From a virus: a stretch of 25,983 nt of DNA. The notes under the pieces are model-generated. The model saw nothing but the letters and a program-made list of their open reading frames with translations, did no database searches and was not told the DNA's origin. The stretch's first letter is position 1. Each line of letters begins with the position of its first letter. Shown here one piece after another: positions 6,546 to 15,124 of this stretch. Where the stretch lies: IMG/VR virus record IMGVR_UViG_3300032220_000127, positions 1 to 25,983 of that record. One strand, written 5' to 3'. Made by a program: the position numbers and the translations under genes.

Positions 6546-7361
6546 ATGAACACTCAAAGAGTAGAAGTAGTAGCTGACAATAAAGAAGTAACTTTAGAAC
6601 AATCTGCTAAAGATTTAGGTATTGCAGGTGTAAATGTAGGAGCAGAAGTTATCTCTGCAAATTCAGGAACACAAACAGTTATATCACAACCAAAATCAAT
6701 AACAGAAAGCACAGAACAAAAACCTGAATGGCTTCCTGAAAAATTCAAATCTGCTGAAGAATTAGCTAAAGCATATTCTGAATTAGAAAAAAAATTCTCA
6801 TCTAATAATAAAGGTGCAAAACAAGAAACACCTAAAAACAAATCTGAAGAAGTTAAAGCTGAAGGTTTTACTTTAGATAAATATAATCAAGAGTATGCTG
6901 ATACAGGTGTTTTATCTGAAAACTCTTATGCTGAACTTGCTAAATTAGGTTTAGATAAAAATTTAGTAGATGGTTACATTGAAGGTCAAAAAGCAATTTC
7001 TGACAATTACCAAAAACAAATTTATAATGAAGTAGGTTCACAAGAACAATATACGCAACTTGTAGATTGGGCTTCTAAAAATTTATCTGATGAAGAAGTT
7101 GAAAGTTTTAATGATGTAATTTCTAATGGTTCAATACAAGCAATGAAATTTGCTGTTAGAGGATTGATGGCAACTGCTGGAATGAAACAATCTTCTGTAA
7201 AACAACAAGATTTATTTCAAGGTGATAGCGATGTTATTTCTGTAGATGCGTTTCAGTCTATAGCTCAAGTAACACAAGCTATGAATGACCCAAGATACGA
7301 AAAAGACCCAGCATACAGAAAAGAAGTAACTGATAAAATAGCTAGAAGTTCCGTTCTTTAA
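6546..7361 (+). CDS. Capsid scaffolding protein (T7 gp9-like)
   Basis: Scaffold protein fills the prohead during assembly and leaves before DNA packaging. The 271-aa protein is acidic and helical, with a low-complexity N-terminus (about 1-55). Then comes the typical EWLPEKFKSAEELAKAYSELEKK element (about 59-82), a polar linker, and helical segments (YAELAKLGLDKNLVDGYIEGQ and others) to a C-terminus with MNDPRYEKDPAYRKEVTDKI. That D-P-R-Y-x-x-D-P-A-Y-R ending is common in scaffold proteins of this group. T7 gp9 is slightly longer (307 aa). AGGAAAA before ATG 6546 is a usable ribosome binding site. The stop overlaps the HNH gene as TAATG. Confidence 0.92.
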   Translation: MNTQRVEVVADNKEVTLEQSAKDLGIAGVNVGAEVISANSGTQTVISQPKSITESTEQKPEWLPEKFKSAEELAKAYSELEKKFSSNNKGAKQETPKNKSEEVKAEGFTLDKYNQEYADTGVLSENSYAELAKLGLDKNLVDGYIEGQKAISDNYQKQIYNEVGSQEQYTQLVDWASKNLSDEEVESFNDVISNGSIQAMKFAVRGLMATAGMKQSSVKQQDLFQGDSDVISVDAFQSIAQVTQAMNDPRYEKDPAYRKEVTDKIARSSVL

Positions 7362-7576
7362 TGCGTGATTATAAGTCTGAATACAAAAATTATCAGGGGA
7401 AACCTGAACAGATAAAAAACAGAGCTTCTCGTAATTTAGCTAGAAGACTTATGAAGAAAAAATTGGGTGCTAAAATTAATGGTAAAGATATTGACCATAA
7501 AGATGGTAACCCAAAAAATAATTCAAGAAACAATTTAAGAATTATGTCTAAGTCAGCTAATAGGAGTAAAAAATAA
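7361..7576 (+). CDS. Small HNH-motif protein, 71 aa
   Basis: The C-terminal half carries the HNH signature: D45-H46 (DIDHKDGN), N50, N54 and a final N58-L59-R followed by SxSxNRSKK. This is the beta-beta-alpha metal core found in free-standing phage HNH proteins. The N-terminal half is basic (RASRNLARRLMKKKLG) and probably binds DNA. There is no intron or intein nearby. Homologues of this size are common in marine T7-like phages, often near capsid genes. Packaging-related HNH proteins are known in other tailed phages, but whether this one cuts DNA is unknown. It is coupled at both ends (TAATG), within an insertion between scaffold and capsid. Confidence 0.8.
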   Translation: MRDYKSEYKNYQGKPEQIKNRASRNLARRLMKKKLGAKINGKDIDHKDGNPKNNSRNNLRIMSKSANRSKK

Positions 7577-7929
7577 TGTGGTTTTTAAGTTTATTAAAAA
7601 ATCCACTATTTTCTTTAATAGCAGATAAAACTATTGGAGAAGTAAAACATTATTTAGAAGTTAGAAAAATAGAAAGAGTTGCTGAAATAGAAGCAATGAA
7701 AGATGTTTCAATAGCTCAAGTACAAAGCTCTGAAAAATCTCTTAAAGATGAGTGGCTAACTTTATTTATATCAGGAGTAATTTTAGCTTGTTTTATTCCT
7801 AAATTACAACCTTTTATGATTAAAGGTTTTGAAATTTTAAAATCAGCTCCAACAGAAATTCTTTATGCAATTTTAATTGTATTCATGGGAAGTTTTGGAG
7901 TGAACATTTTAGATAAGTATAAACGATGA
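7576..7929 (+). CDS. Holin-like membrane protein, 117 aa
   Basis: The N-terminus has a short hydrophobic stretch (WFLSLLKNPLFSLIA, 2-16), followed by a charged helix (about 18-58) rich in E, K and R. Two membrane helices follow: about 61-80 (WLTLFISGVILACFIP) and about 95-113 (ILYAILIVFMGSFGVNIL). The elements K-D-E-W-L and a final S-F-G resemble small phage membrane proteins that are often annotated as holins. The helical stalk plus two or three membrane segments also recalls the 3TM gene-transfer-agent holin layout. T7 has nothing like it between gp9 and gp10. A lysis role is inference, and a second holin candidate is at 25656-25874. Confidence 0.6.
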   Translation: MWFLSLLKNPLFSLIADKTIGEVKHYLEVRKIERVAEIEAMKDVSIAQVQSSEKSLKDEWLTLFISGVILACFIPKLQPFMIKGFEILKSAPTEILYAILIVFMGSFGVNILDKYKR

Positions 7930-8051
7930 TTAATATTTTAAATAAGTTAAATAAATTTTTAGAAAAGTTTCTTTGGAAACAAGAACAAAAAAAAAGAGTA
8001 GTTAGATTTAAAAAAGTAATTACTAAAAGTAATAAGTTCAAAAAAAGATAA
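7926..8051 (+). CDS. Very basic 41-aa peptide
   Basis: The ATG at 7926 overlaps the holin-like stop as ATGA. The product (MINILNKLNKFLEKFLWKQE, then a basic tail ending KFKKR) begins with an amphipathic helix and has about 14 Lys/Arg, so it should bind nucleic acid or membrane. I recognise no family. Coupled start and steady AT-rich codon use favour a real gene, but its small size leaves doubt. A 10-bp hairpin begins directly after its stop codon. Confidence 0.4.
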   Translation: MINILNKLNKFLEKFLWKQEQKKRVVRFKKVITKSNKFKKR

Positions 8052-8076
8052 TCACCATCTCTCATTAGAGAGGTGA
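8052..8076 (+). other. Hairpin upstream of the capsid gene (processing site or weak terminator)
   Basis: TCACC-A-TCTCT pairs with AGAGA-GGTGA around a CATT loop, giving 10 base pairs with one bulged A at 8057. No T-run follows, so it is a poor terminator. It stands at the boundary between the small inserted genes and the capsid leader, where T7 has RNA-processing sites. It could define the 5' end of capsid mRNA or stabilise it. Confidence 0.5.
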
Positions 8077-8189
8077 CCTAATGAAAATTCAAAAGGATTG
8101 CCTGTTACGACAGATAACTCTCTGAATAGGAAAGTACATTAGCTGAAACTAAATAAAAACAAACCAACAATAAAAAGGAGACATATAAA
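8077..8189 (+). promoter_or_regulatory. Capsid leader with strong Shine-Dalgarno
   Basis: This is one of the longest non-coding gaps in the window. AAGGAG at 8175-8180, nine bases before ATG 8190, is the best ribosome binding site seen here, as expected for the most abundant virion protein. The leader just before it is A/C-rich (AAACAAACCAACAATAAA) and so probably unstructured. A phage promoter is expected here by analogy with T7 phi10, but I cannot identify one with confidence. A 14-codon ORF at 8081-8125 could be a leader peptide or chance. Confidence 0.5.
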
Positions 8190-9143
8190 ATGTCAAACGC
8201 AACAGCTTCACGTCTTGGGCAAATCAATGCCGCAGGTGGAGTAAACGAGCTATTCCTTAAAGTATTCTCTGGTGAGGTTTTATCAGCTTTTGAACGTGAA
8301 AATTTAATGCTGAATATGACCAATGTCAGAAGTATTACTTCAGGTAAGTCTGCTCAGTTCCCAGTAACGGGGACAATATCTAGTTCTTATCATACTATTG
8401 GTAACGAAATACTCGGTACAGCAGTAAATAAGAATGAGAAAATAATAAATATCGATGATATGCTTTTAGCTAACGCATTTGTAGCTGAATTAGACGAACT
8501 TAAGAACCATTATGATGTTCGTTCTGTCTATTCAAAAGAAATGGGTCAAGCACTTGCAAAAACCATCGATAAGAACCTACTAAATCTAGTTGTATTAGCT
8601 TCTAGAGCATCTACTGCCAACGTAACTGGCGGAAACATCGGTGCAGTAATTACTGATGCAGATGCAGACACAAGTGCAAGTTCATTAAAGGACAGCATTT
8701 TTGATGCTATACAAAAACTAGATGAAAACGATGTACCTTCTTCTGATAGGTTTATCGTTGTAAAACCTGACCAATATTATCAATTATTAAATTTAGACAG
8801 TATTATGTCTAGAGATTTTAGTGCTAATGCTGGTGACAGGTCACAAGGTGTAATTACTACTATTGGTGGTGTACCTCTTGTTAAATCAAATACAGCAGTT
8901 GCGTCATTTACTGACCAATCTGCCGCTTCTACTGCTGGAACAAACAACACTTACATTGGAAACTTTTCTACTGTTCAAGCTGTTGTGTTCCACAAACAAG
9001 CTGTAGGAACTGTAAAGTTAAAAGATTTAGTTCTTGAAACTACTTACGACCCTAGAAGACTTGGAACACTAATGACTGCAAGAATGGCACTTGGTCATGG
9101 AATATTAAGACCAGAGTGTGCAGTATCAATTAAAACTTCATAA
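8190..9143 (+). CDS. Major capsid protein (T7 gp10-like)
   Basis: This is the HK97-fold coat protein, 317 aa against 345 for T7 gp10A. Conserved stretches include LFLKVFSGEVLSAFEREN (near 22-39), VRSITSGKSAQFPVTG, the IDDMLLANAFVAELDELKNHYDVRS region (matching T7's DAMNHYDVRS), DRFIVVKPDQYYQL, and near the end FHKQAVGTVKLKDLVLETTYDPRR and MALGHGILRPE. The gene uses noticeably more C-ended codons (AAC, ATC, GAC) than its neighbours, consistent with high expression. It has its own leader, a strong Shine-Dalgarno and a terminator-like hairpin behind it. I see no slippery site for a gp10B-type product. Confidence 0.97.
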   Translation: MSNATASRLGQINAAGGVNELFLKVFSGEVLSAFERENLMLNMTNVRSITSGKSAQFPVTGTISSSYHTIGNEILGTAVNKNEKIINIDDMLLANAFVAELDELKNHYDVRSVYSKEMGQALAKTIDKNLLNLVVLASRASTANVTGGNIGAVITDADADTSASSLKDSIFDAIQKLDENDVPSSDRFIVVKPDQYYQLLNLDSIMSRDFSANAGDRSQGVITTIGGVPLVKSNTAVASFTDQSAASTAGTNNTYIGNFSTVQAVVFHKQAVGTVKLKDLVLETTYDPRRLGTLMTARMALGHGILRPECAVSIKTS

Positions 9144-9170
9144 TTTAATTTAATTATAAAGTTAAAAACT

Positions 9171-9195
9171 GGGGGAGATTAATTTCTCCCCCTTT
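9171..9195 (+). terminator. Terminator-like hairpin after the capsid gene
   Basis: GGGGGAGA (9171-9178) pairs perfectly with TCTCCCCC (9185-9192) around the loop TTAATT, followed by TTT and an A-rich stretch. It is the most G/C-rich element in an otherwise AT-rich window. T7 has its main late terminator (T-phi) at the same place, after gene 10. The T-tract is short, so termination is probably partial, raising capsid mRNA over downstream tail genes. Confidence 0.85.
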
Positions 9196-9209
9196 AAAAA
9201 TATTCTCAA

Positions 9210-9815
9210 ATGACAATTACAACTCGTACATCTGAATTAGAAGCTGTTAATACAATTCTTTCTACAGTGGGTGAAGCTCCATTAAGTTCTTTAACTGGAA
9301 GTTTACCTGTTGATGGAACAATGGCTAGAAATGTTTTAAACGAAATTAATAGAGAAGTACAATCTCAAGGTTGGCATTTTAATACACATTACAAAGCAAC
9401 ATTATCAAAAGATGGTAGCAATAAAATTCCTTTAGCTAGTAATGTTTTAAGAGTTGAATTAGACCCAAATAAATTTTCAAAATTATCTTACGATATAGTA
9501 CAAAGAAATAATTACATTTATAATCTTGCAGAAAATACAGATATTTTTGATAGAGACTTTGATGAAGTTACAATAGTTTACCTTTTAGATTTTGCAGACA
9601 TACCAGAAGCCGCTAAAAGATATATAACTATTAGAAGTGCTAGAGTATTCCACGATAGAACTTTAGGAGCAACTACACTTCATAAATTTTCTCAAGAAGA
9701 TGAAGCAAGAGCATTAATTGTTTTAAAACAAGCTGAAGCATCAACAGGAGATTACACAATATTTGATAATCAATTAGGTGCATACACAGTAAGTAGAACT
9801 AACGTAATTTATTAA
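9210..9815 (+). CDS. Tail tubular protein A (T7 gp11-like adaptor)
   Basis: The protein forms the ring joining the portal to the nozzle in the short tail. It is 201 aa against 196 in T7. The N-terminus ([21 protein letters not shown]) matches T7's [41 protein letters not shown] matches RILNKINRQIQSRGWTFN, and [21 protein letters not shown] matches the later conserved helix. It starts with an ATG 17 bases after the capsid terminator hairpin stem, with no clear Shine-Dalgarno, so the leader is very short if transcription restarts there. The stop is followed one base later by the nozzle gene. Confidence 0.95.
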   Translation: [201 protein letters not shown]

Positions 9816-9816
9816 A

Positions 9817-12210
9817 ATGGCACTAGTTAGCAAAACTATTCCTAACTTGGTGCAAGGTGTATCACAGCAACCTGAAGTATTAAGATTATCGTCACAATTT
9901 ACATCTCAACTAAATGGATTTTCTAGTGTTGTGGAAGGTTTAAAAAAAAGACCTAACACTACACATATAAAAAAAATTTCAACATCAGCTCTTACTAATG
10001 CGTATGTTCATACGATTAATAGAGATTTAACAGAACGATATATTGTCATTATTACTAATGGTTCTATTAGAGTTTTTGATACTACAGGAACAGAAAAATC
10101 AGTTGTTATGCAGACAGGAGCTTCTGCATATTTAACTTCAGCATCTCCAAGAACTCAATTTTCTTGTACTTCTATTGCTGATTATACATTTGTACTTAAT
10201 AAAAATATTACAACAGCTATGTCGGCAACGACTAGTCCAGCTAAAATACAACAAGCTGTTTATACTTGTACTCAAGGAATTAATGGAATTAAATATTCAA
10301 TTAGAATAGACGGAGTTACTTATAATCACACTTTAGCCACTACTGGTTCTGTAACAACAGAGCAAGTTAGAGATGGATTAAGAAGTGCTATTGGAAGTCC
10401 TGCTGGATTAACATTTGCAAACATTGGTAATTCAAGTTTTTCAGTTATTAAAGCATCAGGAACATTAGCTATTAGTGCTTCAGATAGTTATGGAGACCAA
10501 GCATCACAAGTAATTAAAGACACAGTAGATAATTTTGATGCTCTACCTTTACCTGCAATTAATAATATGGTTGTTGAAGTAACAGGTGATGCAACAAATA
10601 AGTTTGATAATTATTTTGTAAAATTTATTGAAAGCTCTGGTGGTGATGGAGTTTGGGAAGAAACAGTTGCACCAAACACAGTTATAGAAATTGATGAAAC
10701 TACGATGCCGCATGTTCTAATAAGAACTGCTGATGGAAATTTTAGATTTACACAATGTGATGATAGTACATACACATTAAGTGCAGTTACTTATGACGTA
10801 CCAGTTTGGGGAAATAGAGTAGCAGGTGATTTAACTTCTGCACCTGACCCAAGTTTTATAGGTAGAAAAATTAACGAAATATTTTTTCATAGAAATAGAT
10901 TAGGTTTTTTATCTGATGAAAATATTGTAATGTCTAGAAGTGGAGAATTTTTTCAATTCTTCCCAGAAACAGTTACACAGGTTTTAGATACAGACCCAAT
11001 AGATGTAGCATCAACACATTCTAAAGTTTCTATATTAAGGTCAGCAGTATCATTTGATGAAGAACTTTTAATATTATCAGACCAAACACAGTTTATTTTA
11101 ACAGGTGGAACAGTATTAACTGCCGCTAATGTTGCTATAAATGTTACTACAGAATTTGAAAGCGATAGAAATATTAAACCTATTAATGCTGGTTCTAATG
11201 TTATCTTTGGTTTTCCTAAAGGAAACTATACAGGTTTTAGAGAATATTATATTTCCTCTGATACTGACGTAAAACAAGCAGAAGACATTACTGCAAATGT
11301 ACCAAAATTTATTCCTAAGAATGTATTTAAGATAACTACTGCAACAAATGAAAACATTGTTGTTGCAATAAGTTCTGATGAAGCAAATGCTCTTTATGTT
11401 TATCAATATTATGTTTCAGGAAATAAAAGATTACAAAGTGCTTGGCATAAGTGGAGCATGGGAACTTCTGCTAACACAAACATATTAAATGTAGATTTTA
11501 TTGAAAATACTTTATATTTAGTAATTCAAAGAGGAACAGACGTATTCATTGAGACTTTAGATATATCTCCTAATTTAACAGATACAGGAGCAACTTATTT
11601 AACTCATCTAGATAGAAAAATTCAAGAAAGCTCTACAGGAGTTTCAAGAAGTTATAATTCAGGAACAGACCAAACTACAATTACACTTCCATACGCAATT
11701 AAAAATACGATGTCAGTTGTAACTAGAAGTGGTGGTGCAAATATTTCTGGTAGAGAAATTGCTATAATTAGCCAAACAGTTAATGGTACTACGATTGTTG
11801 TTAGTGGAAATGTAACATCTACAAATTTATTTATAGGTGAAACTTATAATTTTACATTTACTTTCTCTCAACAATTTATGCAAGATGCTGATACAGCAGG
11901 TTCTAAAATTTCAGTTAAAGAAGGAAGACTACAAATTAGAAGCTGGGCAGTATCTTATAATGACACAGGTTATTTTACTACATTAGTTCAACCTGTTGGT
12001 AGAAGTAGTTCTTCAACTACATTTACAGGAACAATAACTGGTACAGGATTATTAGGTACAGTTAATTTAGAAGATGGTGATTATGAATTTGCTGTTCAAT
12101 CAGAGAATGACAAATTTACTGTTACAATAAGTAACGACAGTCATTTACCTTCTAATTTTATTAATGCTTCTTGGAATGGTTATTATGTTAGCCCAACAAC
12201 AAGGATTTAA
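9817..12210 (+). CDS. Tail tubular protein B (T7 gp12-like nozzle)
   Basis: This is the hexameric tail nozzle through which DNA leaves. It is 797 aa, close to 794 in T7. The N-terminus IPNLVQGVSQQPEVLR, with LNGFSSVVEGLKKRP, matches T7's IKNLKGGISQQPDILR and VNGWSSETEGLQKRP. The middle has the conserved segment FIGRKINEIFFHRNRLGFLSDENIVMSRSGEFFQFFPETV (about residues 346-385) and SFDEELLILSDQTQFIL. The rest is beta-rich. The 3' end overlaps the gp13-like gene. Its codon use (AGA, TTA, ATT) is typical of the window. Confidence 0.96.
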   Translation: MALVSKTIPNLVQGVSQQPEVLRLSSQFTSQLNGFSSVVEGLKKRPNTTHIKKISTSALTNAYVHTINRDLTERYIVIITNGSIRVFDTTGTEKSVVMQTGASAYLTSASPRTQFSCTSIADYTFVLNKNITTAMSATTSPAKIQQAVYTCTQGINGIKYSIRIDGVTYNHTLATTGSVTTEQVRDGLRSAIGSPAGLTFANIGNSSFSVIKASGTLAISASDSYGDQASQVIKDTVDNFDALPLPAINNMVVEVTGDATNKFDNYFVKFIESSGGDGVWEETVAPNTVIEIDETTMPHVLIRTADGNFRFTQCDDSTYTLSAVTYDVPVWGNRVAGDLTSAPDPSFIGRKINEIFFHRNRLGFLSDENIVMSRSGEFFQFFPETVTQVLDTDPIDVASTHSKVSILRSAVSFDEELLILSDQTQFILTGGTVLTAANVAINVTTEFESDRNIKPINAGSNVIFGFPKGNYTGFREYYISSDTDVKQAEDITANVPKFIPKNVFKITTATNENIVVAISSDEANALYVYQYYVSGNKRLQSAWHKWSMGTSANTNILNVDFIENTLYLVIQRGTDVFIETLDISPNLTDTGATYLTHLDRKIQESSTGVSRSYNSGTDQTTITLPYAIKNTMSVVTRSGGANISGREIAIISQTVNGTTIVVSGNVTSTNLFIGETYNFTFTFSQQFMQDADTAGSKISVKEGRLQIRSWAVSYNDTGYFTTLVQPVGRSSSSTTFTGTITGTGLLGTVNLEDGDYEFAVQSENDKFTVTISNDSHLPSNFINASWNGYYVSPTTRI

Positions 12211-12661
12211 TCATATACGTTTAACAGTTCTTGAAGATATAAAGAATTTAGCTCCAAGATTAAGATTTGAAGATAAAAGAGAAATTTTAAGTTCTATAGG
12301 TCTTACACCTTACGAAGGTCTTTATTATAGTTACAAACATTCAACAGTTTGTTTCACAATATTTAATTCAAAAAATATTCCAATAGCAATCTTTGGGGTA
12401 AACCAAATTACAAATTCATTGTCTAGTATTTGGCTTTTAGCAAGTAATGGTTTGAAAGAAGTTGAAATACCATTCTTAAGACAATGTAGAAATTTAGTAA
12501 ATTTTTTAACAAACAAACATAAAATACTTTTCAATTTTGTAGATTGTAGAAACGAACTTCACATCAAATGGTTAAAGTGGTGTGGATTTAAGTTTTTACG
12601 AAAAACTAATTACGGAGTATTAAACCAACCTTTTTATGAAATTATAAAAATATGTGCGTAG
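12185..12661 (+). CDS. Internal virion/assembly protein with GNAT-like fold (T7 gp13-like)
   Basis: T7 gp13 is needed for virion assembly. This 158-aa product resembles that family (DUF2833 type): IRLTVLEDIKNLAPRLRFEDKREI at the N-terminus, PIAIFGVNQ in the middle, IWLLASNGLKE, and LFNFVDCRNELHIKWLKWCGFKFL near the end. The N-V-D..N..H..WLK..GF pattern is shared with GNAT acetyltransferases that have probably lost catalysis. The start is uncertain: ATG codons at 12164, 12176 and 12185 are in frame. I prefer 12185, with GGA about ten bases upstream. It overlaps gp12 at the front and the gp14-like gene by 10 bases at the back. Confidence 0.85.
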   Translation: MLAQQQGFNHIRLTVLEDIKNLAPRLRFEDKREILSSIGLTPYEGLYYSYKHSTVCFTIFNSKNIPIAIFGVNQITNSLSSIWLLASNGLKEVEIPFLRQCRNLVNFLTNKHKILFNFVDCRNELHIKWLKWCGFKFLRKTNYGVLNQPFYEIIKICA

Positions 12662-13242
12662 AACCTACAACAGCTTTGATGATTGCATCAGTTGCATCAG
12701 CAGGTATTCAATACCAAGCAACTAATGCTCAACAAAAAGCACAGCAACAAGCTCAAAATAGGCAAAATGAATTAGCAAGACAAAATGCTATTCAAAGATA
12801 TGCCGCAGAAGGTTTAAAAATAAGACAACTTGCTTCACAAACATCTGCAAAAGGGTTTGAAGCTAGTAAGAAAACTAAGTCTGCACAAGCTCAATATGTA
12901 ACACAAGCTGGTGATGCTGGTGGACTAATGATGAGTGGTTCTACTGATGCACTAATGAGAGATTTTTATAGAGTAGATGGTAATTATAAAAATTCATTAA
13001 CTCAAAATTTAAAGTTAAACGAAAGTCAATTTAGAAGAAATTTAGAAGCAATTCAATTTGGTCAAGAAAGTCAAAGCACTTACGTTACAGCACCAAACCC
13101 AGAATTAAACTTTGCTACTCAAGTTCTTAACGTAGCAAACACTTATTACGGATTAGAAGCTGAGAAAGCTAATAGAGGTCTTCAAACAAATAGAGAAAAA
13201 AATAGAAATAGAAGCGAAGTAGAGGGTTTTAACATTGGCTAA
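12652..13242 (+). CDS. Internal virion protein (T7 gp14-like)
   Basis: In T7, gp14 is ejected to the outer membrane to start the DNA translocation channel. This product is 196 aa, the same length as T7 gp14, and begins with MC followed by a hydrophobic stretch (TTALMIASVASAGIQY, 6-21). It then has a long alanine/glutamine-rich helix (about 22-130: NAQQKAQQQAQNRQNELARQ and on). GLMMSGSTDALMRDFYRVDG and FRRNLEAIQFGQESQ match the spacing of T7's MLEGSSMDRIKR and YRRDYQAIFAQQ. The start lies inside the gp13-like 3' end. The stop overlaps the next gene's TTG. Confidence 0.88.
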   Translation: MCVEPTTALMIASVASAGIQYQATNAQQKAQQQAQNRQNELARQNAIQRYAAEGLKIRQLASQTSAKGFEASKKTKSAQAQYVTQAGDAGGLMMSGSTDALMRDFYRVDGNYKNSLTQNLKLNESQFRRNLEAIQFGQESQSTYVTAPNPELNFATQVLNVANTYYGLEAEKANRGLQTNREKNRNRSEVEGFNIG

Positions 13243-15121
13243 AAAATCATCAAGAACTCCAACAGGTTTAAATTTAACTCCTGAATTACCTGAAGTTGCT
13301 TCTCGAGATTTTAATTTATTTTACACACCGCAAAAAGAACCAGAGATTGCAGGTCTTAAAGAATTTACTTCTTCATTAGATAATTTTGTTAATGGTGGTG
13401 GAACAAAAGCTGTTCTTGCAAGTGAAGCAGAAGATAAAAAAATTAATTCTGCACAAGCACAACAAGATTACGCACAAAATAAATTAGCATTTAAAGAAGC
13501 TATTAAAGCTGGTCAAATAGATGCAACAGCAAATCCATATTATTTAGAAAAATATAAAGAACTTACTTTAAATTCTTTTGCTTCTGAATTTAGTTCAAAA
13601 TTAAATAAGGCATATCAAGACCAAAAAATAGTAGAGGATATAAGACCAAATTCTTTTGATAATTTTTATAAAGACCAATTAGGTAAATTTATTAAGGAAA
13701 GAGAATTAGGAGCTTTTAATCCACTTGATTTAGAAAAAGGGTTTTTTAAAGAAACTTCTGGTTTTAGAAATCAATTTGAAAATAATCATAGAACAGCTCA
13801 ATTAACAGTATTTAAAGAAAAGTTTAATGACAGAGTAAAAGCTAGAATTGGTGCAGTTATAGACCAGTTTAAAAATTATGAAGATAGTGCTTTTGCTGAA
13901 AGCGGTTCAGGTTATAACAAATATAATTTAATGGCAGACAGCATTAACGCATTAATAGCCGAACTAATAGATGTTAATGGAGATGGTAGAGAAACTATTG
14001 ATGTTGTTTTAGATGGAATAAAAAATTGGGCTACTACTACTAGTGATTATGAATTGGCTAAAAAAATTGTTAATGAGCTACCAGCAAAATTATTAGCAGG
14101 AACAAACAGTATTGAAAATATTGGTAGAGTTAAATTAGAAAAAGATAAATTATTTGATGCTTTAGTTGAAAAATCTGCTGAAAGAACAAGTAAATATAAT
14201 CAATTAACTAAAGGTCGTAGAGAACAAGAACAATTAAATACCTACAGTTTTCTAGCCGAAAAAGTTAAAGAAAATCCTGATTTTGATGTTACCGCTTGGC
14301 TTAATGACCCAAAACGAACAGGTTCAGAAAAACAAGGTGCTACTGATTTTATAAAAGATTTACAATTTGATAGAGGTAATACTGACAATATAGAAGTATT
14401 AAGAAAAATAGACAGATTAAATGCTGAAGGTAAATATGCTGAAGCATACGAATATACAAGAGAACAATATCAATTAGGAAATTTAAGAAACGATACTAAA
14501 AATAAATATATTAGTGAATACATCGCTGATGCACAATCAGGCAAGTATGATGAAGTTTTACAAAATAGTTTTGTTAGAGGTGATTTAGCTAGAATATCTA
14601 AAATTATTTCTTCTGAAAAAGGTGGCGGTTCAGCTTTAGATGCTTCTGATTTTACTACTTATGTAACTAGAAAATTAAGAACTTGGTATAAAGACAATAG
14701 AGCTAATTACAAAACACAATCTGATTTAGATGATGCCATAGAAAAAAAATATATGGAATTAGTTAAAAATTATAGAAGTGTAAGAGAAAATGATACTTTA
14801 TTTGGTAAAATTGATGAAACTACAAGAGGTGGACAAGGCAACATAATTCAAAACATTGATAATGCTATTGAACAAAAAAAACAGCAAGAAGAATTAGCTA
14901 AACAAAAAATAAAAGAAGAAAATAAAAATCTTAAAGATGATGAAATTCAGAAACTTTATGATTTAAAACAAAAAGAAAAAAGAAAATTTAAAAGTCCTGC
15001 TGAAGCTAAAAAAGCCCAAGAAGCTAAAGATGAACGTAAAGCATTAGAAGTTATGAAAAATCCTTTAACAGGTTTAATTAGAGATGCTTTTGACCCAAAT
15101 TTTAATAAAGATAAAAAATAA
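13235..15121 (+). CDS. Internal core protein (T7 gp15-like)
   Basis: By position and size this is the second internal core protein, which with gp14 and gp16 forms the periplasmic conduit during DNA ejection. It is 628 aa against 747 in T7. It starts at TTG 13235 with AGAGGG at 13221-13226, a good ribosome binding site inside the previous gene. The N-terminal part is variable. Most of the protein is helical and charged. One long charged coiled coil (about 540-610, rich in E, K and Q) leads to a C-terminus NPLTGLIRDAFDPNF. I see no enzyme motif. Similarity to T7 gp15 itself is weak by eye; gene order carries the call. Confidence 0.82.
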   Translation: MAKKSSRTPTGLNLTPELPEVASRDFNLFYTPQKEPEIAGLKEFTSSLDNFVNGGGTKAVLASEAEDKKINSAQAQQDYAQNKLAFKEAIKAGQIDATANPYYLEKYKELTLNSFASEFSSKLNKAYQDQKIVEDIRPNSFDNFYKDQLGKFIKERELGAFNPLDLEKGFFKETSGFRNQFENNHRTAQLTVFKEKFNDRVKARIGAVIDQFKNYEDSAFAESGSGYNKYNLMADSINALIAELIDVNGDGRETIDVVLDGIKNWATTTSDYELAKKIVNELPAKLLAGTNSIENIGRVKLEKDKLFDALVEKSAERTSKYNQLTKGRREQEQLNTYSFLAEKVKENPDFDVTAWLNDPKRTGSEKQGATDFIKDLQFDRGNTDNIEVLRKIDRLNAEGKYAEAYEYTREQYQLGNLRNDTKNKYISEYIADAQSGKYDEVLQNSFVRGDLARISKIISSEKGGGSALDASDFTTYVTRKLRTWYKDNRANYKTQSDLDDAIEKKYMELVKNYRSVRENDTLFGKIDETTRGGQGNIIQNIDNAIEQKKQQEELAKQKIKEENKNLKDDEIQKLYDLKQKEKRKFKSPAEAKKAQEAKDERKALEVMKNPLTGLIRDAFDPNFNKDKK

Positions 15122-15124
15122 TAT

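Noticed and set aside
7361-7576. A homing endonuclease in an intron or intein
   Set aside because: Neighbouring genes are intact and collinear with T7. No splice structure or extein break is visible, so it is treated as a free-standing HNH protein.
8081-8125. A 14-codon frame in the capsid leader
   Set aside because: It has no ribosome binding site of its own and is too short to judge. It is kept only as a remark under the leader.
8098-8130. TACGAC...ATAGGAAA, partly like a T7-class promoter
   Set aside because: The spacing between the two halves is far longer than in a 23-bp T7-type promoter, and I found no second copy in other gaps.
9100-9170. A gp10B-type frameshift at the end of the capsid gene, as in T7
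   Set aside because: No slippery heptamer occurs near the stop at 9141-9143. The zero-frame extension past the stop is only about a dozen codons before TAA.
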